NCBI RefSeq assembly: GCF_031846275.1
Contig: NZ_JAVRIB010000012.1
Location: 1-64,000, forward strand
DNA from: Spectribacter hydrogenoxidans
GTDB lineage: Bacteria; Pseudomonadota; Gammaproteobacteria; Nevskiales; Salinisphaeraceae
Reading direction: 5' to 3'
Length of the DNA stretch: 64,000 nucleotides
The position numbers were made by a program, and so were the translations under genes. Shown in pieces: positions 35,529-46,055 of the stretch. Position 1 is the stretch's first letter. Each line of letters starts with the position of its first letter. The notes beneath the pieces are model-generated. The model saw nothing but the letters and a program-made list of their open reading frames with translations, did no database searches and had not been told where the DNA came from.

Positions 35529-36879
35529 TGCCGATGTAGTCCCCGGGCCGCAGGTCTCGCAGCCGGGCCTTGTCGGAATCGGGCAGATCGAGACTATCCA
35601 CGAAGGCACGGACGGCAGCCTCGTCGATCGTCTGACCGCGGGTCAGGGTCTTGAGCTGTTCATAGGCCTGGTCGATACCGCGCACCCGCATGACGGTCTG
35701 GATTGCCTCGGCCAGTATCGGCCAGTTGGCGTCGAGATCGGCGGCCAGCCGGGCCGGGTCGGCCGCCAGCTTGCCGATGCCCTTCTGCAGGGCCTGGCAG
35801 GCGATCAGCGTGTGCGCCAGCCCGGTGCCGGTGTTGCGCAAGGCGGTGGAGTCGCTCAGGTCCCGCTGCCAGCGGGACACAGGCAGCTTGGCCGCCAGGT
35901 GATCCAGCACCGCGTTGGCCATGCCCAGGTTGCCCTCGGCATTCTCGAAATCGATCGGGTTGACCTTGTGCGGCATGGTCGAGGAGCCCACCTCGCCGGC
36001 CACGGCCGCCTGCTTGAAATAGCCCAGCGACACGTAGCCCCAGACATCCCGCGCGAAGTCGAGCAGGATCGTGTTCACCCGCATCAGCGCATGGTAGGTC
36101 TCGGCCATCCAGTCATGCGGCTCGATCTGGGTGGTGCAGGGGCTGGGCGCCAGTCCCAGATCGGCCAGGAACGCCGCGCTCAGGGCTGGCCAGTCGACCT
36201 CCGGGTAGGCCACCAGGTGAGCGTTGTAGTTGCCCACGGCGCCGTTCATCTTGCCGAGGATGGTCACACTGGCCAGCGCTTCGCGCTGCCGGCGCAGCCG
36301 GTGCACGAACACCCCCATTTCCTTGCCCAGGGTGGTCGGGGACGCCGACTGGCCGTGGGTCCGGGCCAGCATCGGCAGATCGGCGTAGGTATGGGCGAGG
36401 TCGGCGATGGCGGCCGTGATCTGGTCGATCGCCGGCAGCAGCACCGTGTCGCGCGCCTCGCGCAGCATCAGCGCATAGGCCAGATTGTTGATGTCCTCGG
36501 AGGTGCAGGCGAAATGAATGAAAGGACTGTATTCAGTAAATTGCGGTAGCTTATTCAGGCGATCTCTCAGGAAGTACTCGACCGCTTTCACGTCGTGATT
36601 GGTGGTGGCCTCGATGTCCTTCACGGCCTGGGCATCGGCGGCGTCGAAGTCCGCGATCAGCGCGCGGAACGCATGGGTGGTGTCCGCATCGGGCGCGCTC
36701 AGTTCCGGAATGCCGGGATGCCGGGCCAGCGCTTCCAGCCAGCGGATTTCCACCGTGAGGCGATAGCGGATCAGTCCCATTTCGCTGCAAATCGGCCGCA
36801 GTTCGGCGGTTTTCGACGCATATCGGCCGTCGATCGGCGTCACGGCAGTCAACGGGGAGAGGTCGGCATCCAGGGACAT
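35500..36879 (-). CDS. purB: Adenylosuccinate lyase
   Basis: The 459-residue enzyme removes fumarate from adenylosuccinate and SAICAR in purine synthesis. It belongs to the fumarase/aspartase superfamily, with the signature GSSTMPHKVNPIDFENAEGN and the conserved ARTHGQSASPTTLGKE and CTSEDINNLAYALM. The catalytic serine lies in the signature loop and a histidine in HGQSA. This is the longer E. coli-type PurB. It is divergent from fumC, another member of the same superfamily, across 117 bases. The start at 36879 gives MSLDADLSPLTAVTPIDGRY, the normal N-terminus. Confidence 0.97.
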   Translation of the reverse strand: MSLDADLSPLTAVTPIDGRYASKTAELRPICSEMGLIRYRLTVEIRWLEALARHPGIPELSAPDADTTHAFRALIADFDAADAQAVKDIEATTNHDVKAVEYFLRDRLNKLPQFTEYSPFIHFACTSEDINNLAYALMLREARDTVLLPAIDQITAAIADLAHTYADLPMLARTHGQSASPTTLGKEMGVFVHRLRRQREALASVTILGKMNGAVGNYNAHLVAYPEVDWPALSAAFLADLGLAPSPCTTQIEPHDWMAETYHALMRVNTILLDFARDVWGYVSLGYFKQAAVAGEVGSSTMPHKVNPIDFENAEGNLGMANAVLDHLAAKLPVSRWQRDLSDSTALRNTGTGLAHTLIACQALQKGIGKLAADPARLAADLDANWPILAEAIQTVMRVRGIDQAYEQLKTLTRGQTIDEAAVRAFVDSLDLPDSDKARLRDLRPGDYIGNAADQARQV

Positions 36880-36906
36880 TGGCGCGATCGGGGGCGGTGA
36901 TAGAAT
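36879..36906 (+). promoter_or_regulatory. Putative fumC promoter
   Basis: TTGGCG (36879-36884) and TAGAAT (36901-36906) are 16 bases apart and resemble a sigma-70 promoter directed at fumC. The -35 overlaps the start codon of the divergent purB. Transcription would start close to an in-frame ATG at 36913. Confidence 0.55.
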
Positions 36907-36996
36907 CCGCCCATGATACCTGATGCGCCGGCGATGCCGGGTCCGGATGGACCGCCTCGCACACGGCCATCGTCCTCATCAAACCAGGAGCCAGAC

Positions 36997-38400
<1,404 letters not shown>

Positions 38401-38476
38401 GGTGCGCCCGGAGCAGCAGGCGCGATTCATTCGGCCTGTCTGATTTGTTGCCGTGCTTCGTCGCCCGTTGGCCGGA

Positions 38477-39454
38477 TCAGTCGGGGATGAGCAGGCTGGC
38501 GCCGGTGGTCTTGCGCGCTTCGAGCGCGCGGTGGGCCCGGGCCGCCTCCGGTAACGGGAATTCCTGACCGATGCGCGCTGACAGGATGCCGGCCTCGACC
38601 GCGTCGAACAGCGCGCTGGCGCCGTCGAGCAGATCCTGCCGCTCACGGGTGTAGTCGAGCAGGCTGGGACGGGTGAAGAACAGCGAGCCGCGGCGCGCCA
38701 GTTCGGATGGTTCAAAGGCGGGGACCGGCCCGGAGGCGTTGCCGAAGCTGACCATCATGCCCAGCGGCGCCAGGCTGTCGAGCGAATCCTGGAAAGTGGC
38801 CGCGCCAACGCCGTCGTAGACCACGTCGACACCCCGCTTGCCGGCCGCGCGGCGAACCTGGGTGGCGATATTGCCGTCGCGGTACTGAATGACCTCGGCA
38901 CAGCCGGCTTCGCGGGCGATGGCTGCCTTTTCCCGCGAGCCCGCCGTGCCGATCACCGTGGCGCCCAGATGTGTGGCCCAGGTGCACAACAGATAGCCGA
39001 CACCGCCGGCGGCCGCGTGTACCAGCACCCGCTGACCCGGCTGGATCGCGAACGTGCGGAAGAGCAGGAAGTGGGCGGTCAGCCCCTTGAGCATCAGGGC
39101 GGCGGCGCTGCGGGCATCGACCGCGTCCGGCAGGGGCACCACCCGGTCGGCCGGCATCAGGCGCTCTTCGGCGTAGGCGCCCAGCGGTGCGCTGGCGTAG
39201 GCAACGCGGTCGCCAATGGCCAGATCGGTGACGCCATCCCCGATCGCGGTGATCTCCCCGGCGGCTTCCAGCCCGATGCCGCTGGGCAGCGACAGGGGAT
39301 AGAGACCGGTGCGGTGGTAAATGTCGATGTAGTTCAGCCCTACCGCATGGTGGCGGATGCGGACTTCCCCGGGGCCGGGCTCGCCCGGCTCCGTGTCGAT
39401 CCATTCCAGGACATCGGGGCCGCCGTTGCGGCGAATCTCACAGGTCAGTGTCAT
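38477..39454 (-). CDS. NADPH:quinone oxidoreductase (zeta-crystallin-like MDR)
   Basis: The 325-residue enzyme is a zinc-free medium-chain dehydrogenase: the GroES-like N-domain includes HHAVGLNYIDIYHRTGLY, and the Rossmann part has VLVHAAAGGVGYLLCTWA (glycine-rich loop). GASLLIPD is the typical Qor C-terminus. Enzymes of this group reduce quinones or related compounds with NADPH by one or two electrons. It is 76 bases downstream of fumC but on the opposite strand, so not an operon with it, and is divergent from dsbB. Gene symbol qor is plausible but not certain. Confidence 0.92.
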   Translation of the reverse strand: MTLTCEIRRNGGPDVLEWIDTEPGEPGPGEVRIRHHAVGLNYIDIYHRTGLYPLSLPSGIGLEAAGEITAIGDGVTDLAIGDRVAYASAPLGAYAEERLMPADRVVPLPDAVDARSAAALMLKGLTAHFLLFRTFAIQPGQRVLVHAAAGGVGYLLCTWATHLGATVIGTAGSREKAAIAREAGCAEVIQYRDGNIATQVRRAAGKRGVDVVYDGVGAATFQDSLDSLAPLGMMVSFGNASGPVPAFEPSELARRGSLFFTRPSLLDYTRERQDLLDGASALFDAVEAGILSARIGQEFPLPEAARAHRALEARKTTGASLLIPD

Positions 39455-39543
39455 ACCGGTAGCGCGTCGTGCGTGGCGCTGCCGAGCCTAGCAAACAGCG
39501 GGACCTGCTTGCCGCGTTGCCGGGGCCGTGCAAGCATTGGGTC

Positions 39544-40035
39544 ATGACCCCACGCCGTGTGATGACACTGGGCCTGCTTGCTTCGGCGGCTGCGCTAGCC
39601 TTTGCGTACCTGCTGGAGTTTGGCTTCGGCCTGGAACCCTGTCCGCTGTGCATCTTCCAGCGGGTGGCGATGGCCGGCGTCGCCCTGGTTTGTCTGGCAG
39701 GAGCGCTGCATGGCCCCCTGGGCTGGGGCCGCCACGTCTACTTTCTGCTGGCGACGGCCTCGGCCGGTGTCGGGGCGGCGATTGCCGGACGCCACGTGTG
39801 GTTGCAGTCGCTGCCCGCCGACCAGGTGCCGGCCTGCGGGCCGGACCTGAACTACCTGCTGGACGTGATGCCCTGGGCCGAGGTGCTGGCGATGGTGCTG
39901 CGCGGCGACGCCAGCTGTGCCGATATCGACGCCGCATTCATGGGATTGTCGCTGCCGGCCTGGACGCTGGTCGGATTCGTGCTGCTGCTGGCCGGTCTGC
40001 TCTGGGGATGGCTGGCGGCCCGGCGCGCCGCCTGA
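39544..40035 (+). CDS. dsbB: Disulfide bond formation protein DsbB
   Basis: The 163-residue membrane protein has four hydrophobic helices and the two redox cysteine pairs of DsbB: C33/C36 in EPCPLCIFQR and C98/C125 in PACGPDL and DASCADI. It reoxidises periplasmic DsbA and passes electrons to quinone. The start at 39544 (MTPRRVMTLG) places the first helix correctly; the longer frame from 39469 adds non-hydrophobic residues. It is followed by rraA after 40 bases, same direction. The ccm operon, which also depends on thiol redox, is in the same window but not linked. Confidence 0.95.
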   Translation: MTPRRVMTLGLLASAAALAFAYLLEFGFGLEPCPLCIFQRVAMAGVALVCLAGALHGPLGWGRHVYFLLATASAGVGAAIAGRHVWLQSLPADQVPACGPDLNYLLDVMPWAEVLAMVLRGDASCADIDAAFMGLSLPAWTLVGFVLLLAGLLWGWLAARRAA

Positions 40036-40075
40036 TTCGACCTGCTTCATTTCTTCGATTCGAGAGCTGTATTTC

Positions 40076-40564
40076 ATGACCGACATCCTGCCGACCACCG
40101 ATCTCTGCGACCGCTACGCCGACCAGCTCCAGATTGCCGAGCCGCTGTTCGGGGACTTCGGCGGTCGCCTGGCCTTCGCCGGACCGATCAGCACGGTGAA
40201 GTGCTTCGAGGACAATTCCCTGGTGCGGGCGGCGCTCGAGGAACCCGGCGAGGGACGGGTGCTGGTGGTTGATGGCGGGGCATCCGACCGTTGCGCGCTG
40301 CTCGGTGACAATCTTGCCCAGTTGGCCATCGACAATAACTGGGGCGGTGTCGTGGTGTATGGCTGCATCCGTGATTCGGCAGACATCGGCGAGATGGACG
40401 TGGCGGTCAAGGCGCTGGCCACGCATCCGTTGAAGTCGAACAAGCGGGATCTCGGGGATCGCGACGTGCTGGTGCGCTTCGCCGGCGTGGCATTCCGGCC
40501 CGGCGCGTGGATCTGCGGCGACGCCGACGGCATGGTCCTGGCAGCCAAAGAGTTGTCTTTGTAG
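40076..40564 (+). CDS. rraA: RraA family protein (regulator of RNase E activity)
   Basis: The 162-residue protein starts MTDILPTTDLCDRYADQL and contains FGGRLAFAGPISTVKCFEDN, VDGGASDRCALLGDNLAQLA and GGVVVYGCIRDSADI, the standard RraA sequence. In E. coli RraA binds RNase E and lowers its activity; the fold (once called MenG) is related to aldolases, so an enzyme role is also possible. The start at 40076 lies near a weak ribosome site. It is probably cotranscribed with dsbB. The following 240 bases carry the aceA promoter. Confidence 0.94.
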   Translation: MTDILPTTDLCDRYADQLQIAEPLFGDFGGRLAFAGPISTVKCFEDNSLVRAALEEPGEGRVLVVDGGASDRCALLGDNLAQLAIDNNWGGVVVYGCIRDSADIGEMDVAVKALATHPLKSNKRDLGDRDVLVRFAGVAFRPGAWICGDADGMVLAAKELSL

Positions 40565-40804
40565 AGAATTTCTGGCTGTTGGCCGGCGGCGTGACACCGG
40601 CCTGTAAAAATTATTTTCAACCGGTATAATGCGCGGCCGTGAAATCGGATGCTGCGCTGCAATAACCGGTTTCGCATTCGCGGACAACACCAATCTCCGA
40701 GCGAGTGAATACGGGTGTGGATCATTCGGCGCGTACCTCCTGGCAGCCGGTGACCCGTGAACAGCACCCATCGACAGACCCCCTTGAAGAGGCATAGATC
40801 GGAC
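40565..40804. other. Intergenic leader of aceA
   Basis: The gap holds no gene. TATAAT at 40625-40630 is a strong -10 directed at aceA; the -35 region at about 40602-40607 (CTGTAA) is weak. The resulting leader would be about 170 bases, long enough for regulatory folding, but no known riboswitch is recognised. Confidence 0.55.
40625..40630 (+). promoter_or_regulatory. -10 element of aceA
   Basis: A perfect TATAAT is present in the gap, with AT-rich sequence just upstream (AAAAATTATTTTCAA). The distance to the aceA ATG is 174 bases. Confidence 0.5.
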
Positions 40805-42097
40805 ATGAACAGAACCGAGCAGATCCAGGCGATCGAAAAGGAGTGGGCGGAAAGCCCGCGCTGGAAAAATGTGAAGCGCACCTACAGCGCCGAGGACGTG
40901 GTCCGGCTGCGCGGCTCCGTGGTGCCCGAAGCCACCTACGCGCGCAACGGGGCGGAGAAGCTCTGGAAGCTCGTCAACGAGGAAGACTACGTCAACTGTC
41001 TCGGTGCCCTGACCGGCGGCCAGGCGCTGCAGCAGGTCAAGGCCGGCGTCAAGGCGATCTATCTGTCCGGCTGGCAGGTGGCTGCTGACGCCAACACCGG
41101 CGAGACCATGTATCCCGACCAGTCGCTGTACCCGGTCAACTCGGTGCCGACGGTGGTCAGCCGCATCAACAACGCCTTCGCCCGCGCGGACCAGATTCAG
41201 TGGGGCAAGGGCGTGAACCCGGGTGATCCCGAGTTCATCGACTATTTCGCGCCGGTCGTGGCCGACGCCGAAGCCGGTTTCGGCGGCGTGCTCAACGCCT
41301 ACGAACTGATGAAGGGCATGATCGAGGCGGGCGCCGCCGGCGTGCACTTCGAGGATCAGCTGGCGTCCGTGAAGAAGTGCGGCCACATGGGCGGCAAGGT
41401 GCTGGTGCCGAGCCAGGAGGCCGTGCAGAAACTGGTCGCCGCGCGCCTGGCCGCCGACGTGATGGGCACGCCCACCATCGTGCTGGCCCGCACCGATGCC
41501 AACGCCGCCGATCTGCTGACCTCCGACGTCGACGACTACGACAAGGAGTTCATCACCGGCGAGCGCACCGCGGAAGGTTTCTACCGCACCCGCGCCGGCA
41601 TCGACCAGGCCATCAGCCGCGGTCTGGCCTATGCGCCGTTCGCCGACATGGTGTGGTGTGAAACCGCCGTGCCGGATCTGGACGAGGCCAAGAAGTTTGC
41701 CGAGGCCCTGCACGCCGAGTACCCGGAACAGCTGCTGGCCTACAACTGCTCGCCGTCGTTCAACTGGAAGAAGAACCTGGACGATGCCACCATCGCCAAG
41801 TTCCAGCGCGAGCTGGGCGCGATGGGCTACAAGTACCAGTTCATTACCCTCGCCGGTATCCACAACATGTGGTACAACATGTTCGATCTGGCGCAGAACT
41901 ACGTGAAAGACGGCATGACCGCCTACGTGAACATGGTTCAGGAGCCGGAGTTCGCCGCAAAGGATCGCGGCTACACCTTCTCCAGTCATCAGCAGGAAGT
42001 GGGCACCGGCTACTTCGATGATGTCACCAACGTAATCCAGGGCGGCGTGTCCAGCGTCACCGCCCTGACCGGTTCGACCGAGGAAGCCCAGTTCTAG
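40805..42097 (+). CDS. aceA: Isocitrate lyase
   Basis: The 430-residue enzyme cleaves isocitrate to succinate and glyoxylate, the entry of the glyoxylate bypass. The catalytic loop is KKCGHMGGKVLVP with C192, and the ADAEAGFGGVLNAYELMKG and YNCSPSFNWKKNLD segments are diagnostic. The short (about 430) length is the class seen in E. coli. The start at 40805 (MNRTEQIQ) is the usual N-terminus. No malate synthase gene is near, so aceB/glcB must be elsewhere. Presence with fadE suggests growth on fatty acids or acetate. Confidence 0.97.
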   Translation: MNRTEQIQAIEKEWAESPRWKNVKRTYSAEDVVRLRGSVVPEATYARNGAEKLWKLVNEEDYVNCLGALTGGQALQQVKAGVKAIYLSGWQVAADANTGETMYPDQSLYPVNSVPTVVSRINNAFARADQIQWGKGVNPGDPEFIDYFAPVVADAEAGFGGVLNAYELMKGMIEAGAAGVHFEDQLASVKKCGHMGGKVLVPSQEAVQKLVAARLAADVMGTPTIVLARTDANAADLLTSDVDDYDKEFITGERTAEGFYRTRAGIDQAISRGLAYAPFADMVWCETAVPDLDEAKKFAEALHAEYPEQLLAYNCSPSFNWKKNLDDATIAKFQRELGAMGYKYQFITLAGIHNMWYNMFDLAQNYVKDGMTAYVNMVQEPEFAAKDRGYTFSSHQQEVGTGYFDDVTNVIQGGVSSVTALTGSTEEAQF

Positions 42098-42126
42098 GCA
42101 ACCCGCGTCCAACCGCGTGAAATCGA

Positions 42127-42158
42127 GGCCCGGCGGGATACCCCCGTCGGGCCTTTTT
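42127..42158 (+). terminator. Rho-independent terminator of aceA
   Basis: GGCCCGGCGGG (42127-42137) pairs with CCCGTCGGGCC (42143-42153) with one G-T pair, followed by TTTTT. It starts 29 bases after the aceA stop. Confidence 0.93.
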
Positions 42159-42288
42159 CGTTTGGCCTCGCCGGCCCAGTATCGGCCGGCGCCGGGCTGG
42201 TCAATTTCGCGTTCCGGTCGATAACCGATCGGACCGACCGGGTCATCCGGTTTACAATACGGCGAAAGGTTTCGTCGGGGATCACGCC

Positions 42289-42945
42289 ATGATTCGATTG
42301 CTGCTCGTGGACGACCACCACCTGGTAAGGGGCGGGATGCTGAGCCTGCTGTCCGGGGAATCGGATTTCGAGGTGGTCGGGGAGGCCGGCAATGGTGAAG
42401 ACGCCCTGCGTCTGGCCCGTGAACTGAACCCCGACGTGGTTCTCATGGACATCAACATGCCCGGCATGGGTGGCATCGAAGCCACCCGGCGGTTGCTGTC
42501 CTCGCATCCGTCGATGAAAGTCATCGCGGTGTCGATGTACCAGGACGAGCCCTATCCCTCGCGCCTGCTCGAGGCCGGTGCCATGGGCTATCTGTCCAAG
42601 GACAGCGCGGCCGCCGAGGTGGTGGCCGCGGTGCGTCAGGTCCATGCGGGCAAGAGCTACGTGGCGGCGAGTATTGCCAGTCAGCTGGCGGTGTCGCTGA
42701 TCAAGGGCAGTGGTGGTTCGCCGTTCGATCAGCTCTCCCAACGCGAGATGCAGGTGGTGCTCATGGTGACCCGCGGCACCAGTACGCAGGCGATCTCCGA
42801 CAGCCTCTGCCTGTCACCAAAGACGGTCAGCACCTATCGCTACCGGGTATTCGAGAAACTGGGCGTGTCGAACGATGTCGAGCTTACGCGCATGGCCATG
42901 CGGTACGGACTGCTCGAGGACCGTTCCGACGCCGCCAGCGCCTGA
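42289..42945 (+). CDS. LuxR/FixJ-type response regulator, UvrY/GacA family
   Basis: The 218-residue protein has a receiver domain (1-120; D54 phosphoacceptor in VVLMDINMPG, acidic pair in LLVDDHH) and a C-terminal LuxR helix-turn-helix (LSQREMQVVLMVTRGTSTQA and LCLSPKTVSTYRYRVF). Its place upstream of uvrC and pgsA is conserved for GacA/UvrY, the regulator that switches on CsrA-titrating small RNAs when driven by GacS/BarA. A TACAAT -10-like hexamer is at 42253-42258. It is separated from uvrC by a glycosylase gene, unlike in E. coli. Named function is from context and similarity. Confidence 0.92.
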   Translation: MIRLLLVDDHHLVRGGMLSLLSGESDFEVVGEAGNGEDALRLARELNPDVVLMDINMPGMGGIEATRRLLSSHPSMKVIAVSMYQDEPYPSRLLEAGAMGYLSKDSAAAEVVAAVRQVHAGKSYVAASIASQLAVSLIKGSGGSPFDQLSQREMQVVLMVTRGTSTQAISDSLCLSPKTVSTYRYRVFEKLGVSNDVELTRMAMRYGLLEDRSDAASA

Positions 42946-43018
42946 ACGCCGGGTGTGCGCTGCATTACTGCGCAGTATTCGCCGCCGGTAAGCCGGCGTG
43001 CGCCAGCCTGACGACGTC

Positions 43019-43642
43019 ATGGCGGTACCCGCGCCGGATTGTCCGCACTGCCCGCGGCTGGTCGACCTGCGTCGGGAGGTCGCCAGCCGTCATCCCGAGT
43101 ACCACGCGGCGCCGGTGCCGGCCTTCGGTCCGGCGAACGCCGAGCTGCTGATCGTGGGCCTGGCACCGGGCATGCACGGCGCCAACGCCACCGGGCGACC
43201 GTTTACCGGTGACTACGCCGGGGTGCTGCTGTATCGAACGCTCCACGATTTCGGCTTCGCCGATCGGCCGCATTCCCGGCACCGCGATGACGGTCTGACG
43301 CTGCTGGACTGCCGCATTACCAACGCCGTCAAATGCCTGCCGCCGGGCAATCAGCCGACCGGCGGTGAAGTCAGCGCCTGCAACCCGTTTCTGGCGGCGG
43401 AACTGCGGGCGCCGCGGTTGCTGCTGGCGCTGGGCGGCGTCGCGCACCGGGCGGTGATCCGGGCCCTGGGTCTGCGGCAGAAGGACTGGTCATTCGGTCA
43501 TGCCGCCGAACACTGGCTGCCGGACGACCGGCTGCTGCTCGACAGCTATCACTGCAGTCGCTACAACACCCATACCCGCCGTCTGACCGAACCGATGTTC
43601 CGTGCGGTGTTCGCGCGGGCGCGGGCAGTTCTCGATTCGTGA
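43019..43642 (+). CDS. Uracil-DNA glycosylase, family 5-like (UDGb)
   Basis: The 207-residue protein has the UDG fold motifs GLAPGMHGANATGRPFTGD and DSYHCSRYNTHTRRLT, which resemble family 5 (UDGb). Four cysteines, in CPHC at the N-terminus and in KCLPPG/SACNPFL, could hold the 4Fe-4S cluster usual in families 4 and 5. It would remove uracil or related bases from DNA. The start at 43019 is uncertain; a GTG at 42998 would add seven residues. It is inserted between the gacA-type gene and uvrC, and its TGA overlaps the uvrC GTG, coupling two repair genes. Confidence 0.85.
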   Translation: MAVPAPDCPHCPRLVDLRREVASRHPEYHAAPVPAFGPANAELLIVGLAPGMHGANATGRPFTGDYAGVLLYRTLHDFGFADRPHSRHRDDGLTLLDCRITNAVKCLPPGNQPTGGEVSACNPFLAAELRAPRLLLALGGVAHRAVIRALGLRQKDWSFGHAAEHWLPDDRLLLDSYHCSRYNTHTRRLTEPMFRAVFARARAVLDS

Positions 43643-45462
43643 GCGCCGAGGCCTTCGATCCGCGCCGTTACGCCGGCCAGCTGACCGCGCGCCCGGGTGT
43701 CTACCGGATGATCGATGCCGAGGGCGAGGTCCTCTACGTCGGCAAGGCCAAGAATCTGCGCAAGCGGGTGTCCAGCTACTTTTTGCGCGCCAGTGGCAAC
43801 CCCCGCATCGAATCGATGCTGGATCAGGTGGCCGACATCGAAGTTACGGTTACCCATACCGAGGACGAGGCGCTGCTGCTCGAGTCCACGCTGATCAAGA
43901 AGATTCGGCCGCGCTACAACGTCTATCTGCGTGACGACAAGAGCTACCCGTATCTGCGCATCACCGGCGATCACAGCTTTCCCCGGGTGACCTTCCATCG
44001 GGGTTCGCGCAAGGTTTCCGGACGCCTGTTCGGGCCGTTTCCCAGCGGCTCGGCGGTGCGCCAGACGATGACGACCATCCACAAGCTGTTCCGGCTGCGC
44101 AACTGCGACGATACCTACTTTGCCAATCGCTCCCGGCCATGCCTGCAGTATCAGATCAAGCGCTGCTCCGCTCCCTGCGTCGGTTACATCGACGAAGCCA
44201 GTTATGCGCGAGACGTGGCCGATGCCACCGACCTGCTGGAGGGCCGCAACGAGCGTCTGGTTTCCCGCCTGATCAAGCAGATGGAAACCGCCTCCAGCCG
44301 CCTGGAATTCGAGCAAGCGGCCGCCACCCGCGAAAAGATCGCCGCCGTTCGACGGCTTCAGGAGCAGTCCCATGTCGTGGGCGGGAAGGGCGATTTCGAC
44401 ATCATCGTCTGCGCCAGTGGCGGCGGGATTGCCTGCGCCGTGGTGGTGAGCGTGCGCGGGGGCATGCACCTGGGGCACCAGAGCTTCTACCCGAGCCTGC
44501 CCGACGGCACCGAGCCTGCCGAGCTGACCGAGGCATTCATCGGCCAGTACTACCTGGAGCGAAAACCGCCGCCGGAGATTCTGGTTGGCGTCGAACCGGG
44601 GGATCGCGAGTGGCTGGAACAGAGTCTGAGTGAACGGGCCGGTCGGCGCGTGTCGGTGCGTTACCGACTGCGCGGGCGCCGGGCGCGGCTGCGGGACAAT
44701 GCCAGCGCCACGCTGGAACAGGCGCTGGAATCGCGGCTGGCCACGCGGGCCGGGGTACGAGATCGCCTGCTGGCGCTGCAGGAGGCCCTGGCACTGGCGG
44801 CACCGCCAATGCGCATGGAGTGTTTCGACATCAGCCATACCGGCGGCGAACGCACCGTCGCCTCGTGCGTGGTGTTCGAGGGCGGGGCGGCGAAGAAAGC
44901 GGCCTACCGACGATTCAATATCGAGGACATCGAGCCCGGCGATGATTACGCCGCGATGCGCCAGGCGCTGGAGCGGCGGTTTCGCCGGCTCAAGCGCGGC
45001 GAGGCGCCAATGCCGGACCTGCTGCTGATCGACGGTGGCAAGGGCCAGCTCGCCCAGGCGGAAAGCGTATTGCAGGAACTCGAACTGGCGGACGTACCCG
45101 TGGTGGCGGTGGCCAAGGGCAGCGAACGCAAGGCCGGACGGGAACAGCTGTTTTTGCCGAGGCAGAGCCAGCCCCATATACTTCCGCCAAACTCCCCGGC
45201 TCTGCACCTGATCCAGCAGATTCGCGACGAGGCACACCGCTTCGCCGTTGCCGGCCATCGCGGCCGGCGCGACAAGGCGCGTCAGCAGTCGCCGCTGGAT
45301 CATATCGACGGACTGGGTCCGATCCGGCGCAAACGGTTGCTGCGTGCGTTCGGCGGCACCCGCCAGATTGCGCGCGCCGGGGTACGCGACCTGGAGCGCG
45401 TGGAAGGGATCAGCCGGGCCATGGCGCAGCGGATCTATGAGCATTTTCATCAGGCGGGATAA
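43639..45462 (+). CDS. uvrC: Excinuclease ABC subunit C
   Basis: The 607-residue nuclease makes both incisions in nucleotide excision repair with UvrA and UvrB. The N-terminal GIY-YIG domain is seen as GVYRMIDAEGEVLYVGKAKN (20-39), a UVR motif lies near 200-235 (LEFEQAAATREKIAAVRRL), the second nuclease core includes MECFDISHTGG and DLLLIDGGKGQLAQA, and two helix-hairpin-helix units are at the end (DGLGPIRRKRLLRAFGG). The start is GTG, overlapping the upstream stop. Length is typical. It is followed by pgsA after 12 bases. Confidence 0.97.
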   Translation: MSAEAFDPRRYAGQLTARPGVYRMIDAEGEVLYVGKAKNLRKRVSSYFLRASGNPRIESMLDQVADIEVTVTHTEDEALLLESTLIKKIRPRYNVYLRDDKSYPYLRITGDHSFPRVTFHRGSRKVSGRLFGPFPSGSAVRQTMTTIHKLFRLRNCDDTYFANRSRPCLQYQIKRCSAPCVGYIDEASYARDVADATDLLEGRNERLVSRLIKQMETASSRLEFEQAAATREKIAAVRRLQEQSHVVGGKGDFDIIVCASGGGIACAVVVSVRGGMHLGHQSFYPSLPDGTEPAELTEAFIGQYYLERKPPPEILVGVEPGDREWLEQSLSERAGRRVSVRYRLRGRRARLRDNASATLEQALESRLATRAGVRDRLLALQEALALAAPPMRMECFDISHTGGERTVASCVVFEGGAAKKAAYRRFNIEDIEPGDDYAAMRQALERRFRRLKRGEAPMPDLLLIDGGKGQLAQAESVLQELELADVPVVAVAKGSERKAGREQLFLPRQSQPHILPPNSPALHLIQQIRDEAHRFAVAGHRGRRDKARQQSPLDHIDGLGPIRRKRLLRAFGGTRQIARAGVRDLERVEGISRAMAQRIYEHFHQAG

Positions 45463-45474
45463 CGGCGTTTTCGC

Positions 45475-46029
45475 ATGCAACTCAATCTGCCCACATGGCT
45501 GACGCTGTTTCGGCTGGTAATGATTCCGGTGGTGGTGATCCTGCTCTGCCTGAGCTTTCCGGGCCGGGATTTCCTGGCGGCCGGCGGTTTCGCCGCAGCG
45601 CTGATCACCGACTGGTTCGACGGCTGGCTGGCGCGGCGCTGGGATCAGGCCTCCGCGTTCGGCGCTTTTCTGGATCCGGTGGCGGACAAGCTGCTGGTAT
45701 GTGCGCTGCTGGTGATGCTGGTATTCCATGACCCGCGCGTAGTGGTGGCGATTCCGGCCGTGATCATCGTGGGGCGCGAGATCACCGTATCGGCGCTGCG
45801 CGAATGGATGGCCGAACTGGGCAAGCGCCAGTCGGTGGCGGTCGGATCGCTGGGCAAGTACAAGACCGCGATCCAGATGACGGCGATCCTGGTAATGCTG
45901 CTGGACCTTGGTCAGCCGCGGGGTTTGCTCTACGCGGCCGGTCTGGTCCTGTTGGGCATCGCGGCGGCGCTCACGGTGTGGTCGATGGTGGCCTACCTGC
46001 GGGCGGCCTGGCCGCATTTGCGGGATTGA
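45475..46029 (+). CDS. pgsA: CDP-diacylglycerol-glycerol-3-phosphate 3-phosphatidyltransferase
   Basis: The 184-residue inner-membrane enzyme makes phosphatidylglycerophosphate, the precursor of phosphatidylglycerol and cardiolipin. It carries the CDP-alcohol signature D-G-x2-A-R-x8-G-x3-D-x3-D within DWFDGWLARRWDQASAFGAF followed by LDPVADK, and has several hydrophobic helices. Position after uvrC is conserved in E. coli and relatives. The start MQLNLPTWLTLFRLVMIPVV is standard. The tRNA-Gly promoter begins 27 bases after its stop. Confidence 0.97.
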   Translation: MQLNLPTWLTLFRLVMIPVVVILLCLSFPGRDFLAAGGFAAALITDWFDGWLARRWDQASAFGAFLDPVADKLLVCALLVMLVFHDPRVVVAIPAVIIVGREITVSALREWMAELGKRQSVAVGSLGKYKTAIQMTAILVMLLDLGQPRGLLYAAGLVLLGIAAALTVWSMVAYLRAAWPHLRD

Positions 46030-46055
46030 GGACTCTCCGGTTCATTCCAGGAACC

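Noticed and set aside
39938..42112. A 724-codon minus-strand frame over rraA and aceA
   Set aside because: Antisense to clear genes, His/Val/Gly-rich and without recognisable motifs.
43561..46017. An 818-codon minus-strand frame over uvrC and pgsA
   Set aside because: Antisense shadow, Gln/His/Arg-rich; uvrC and pgsA are unmistakable on the plus strand.
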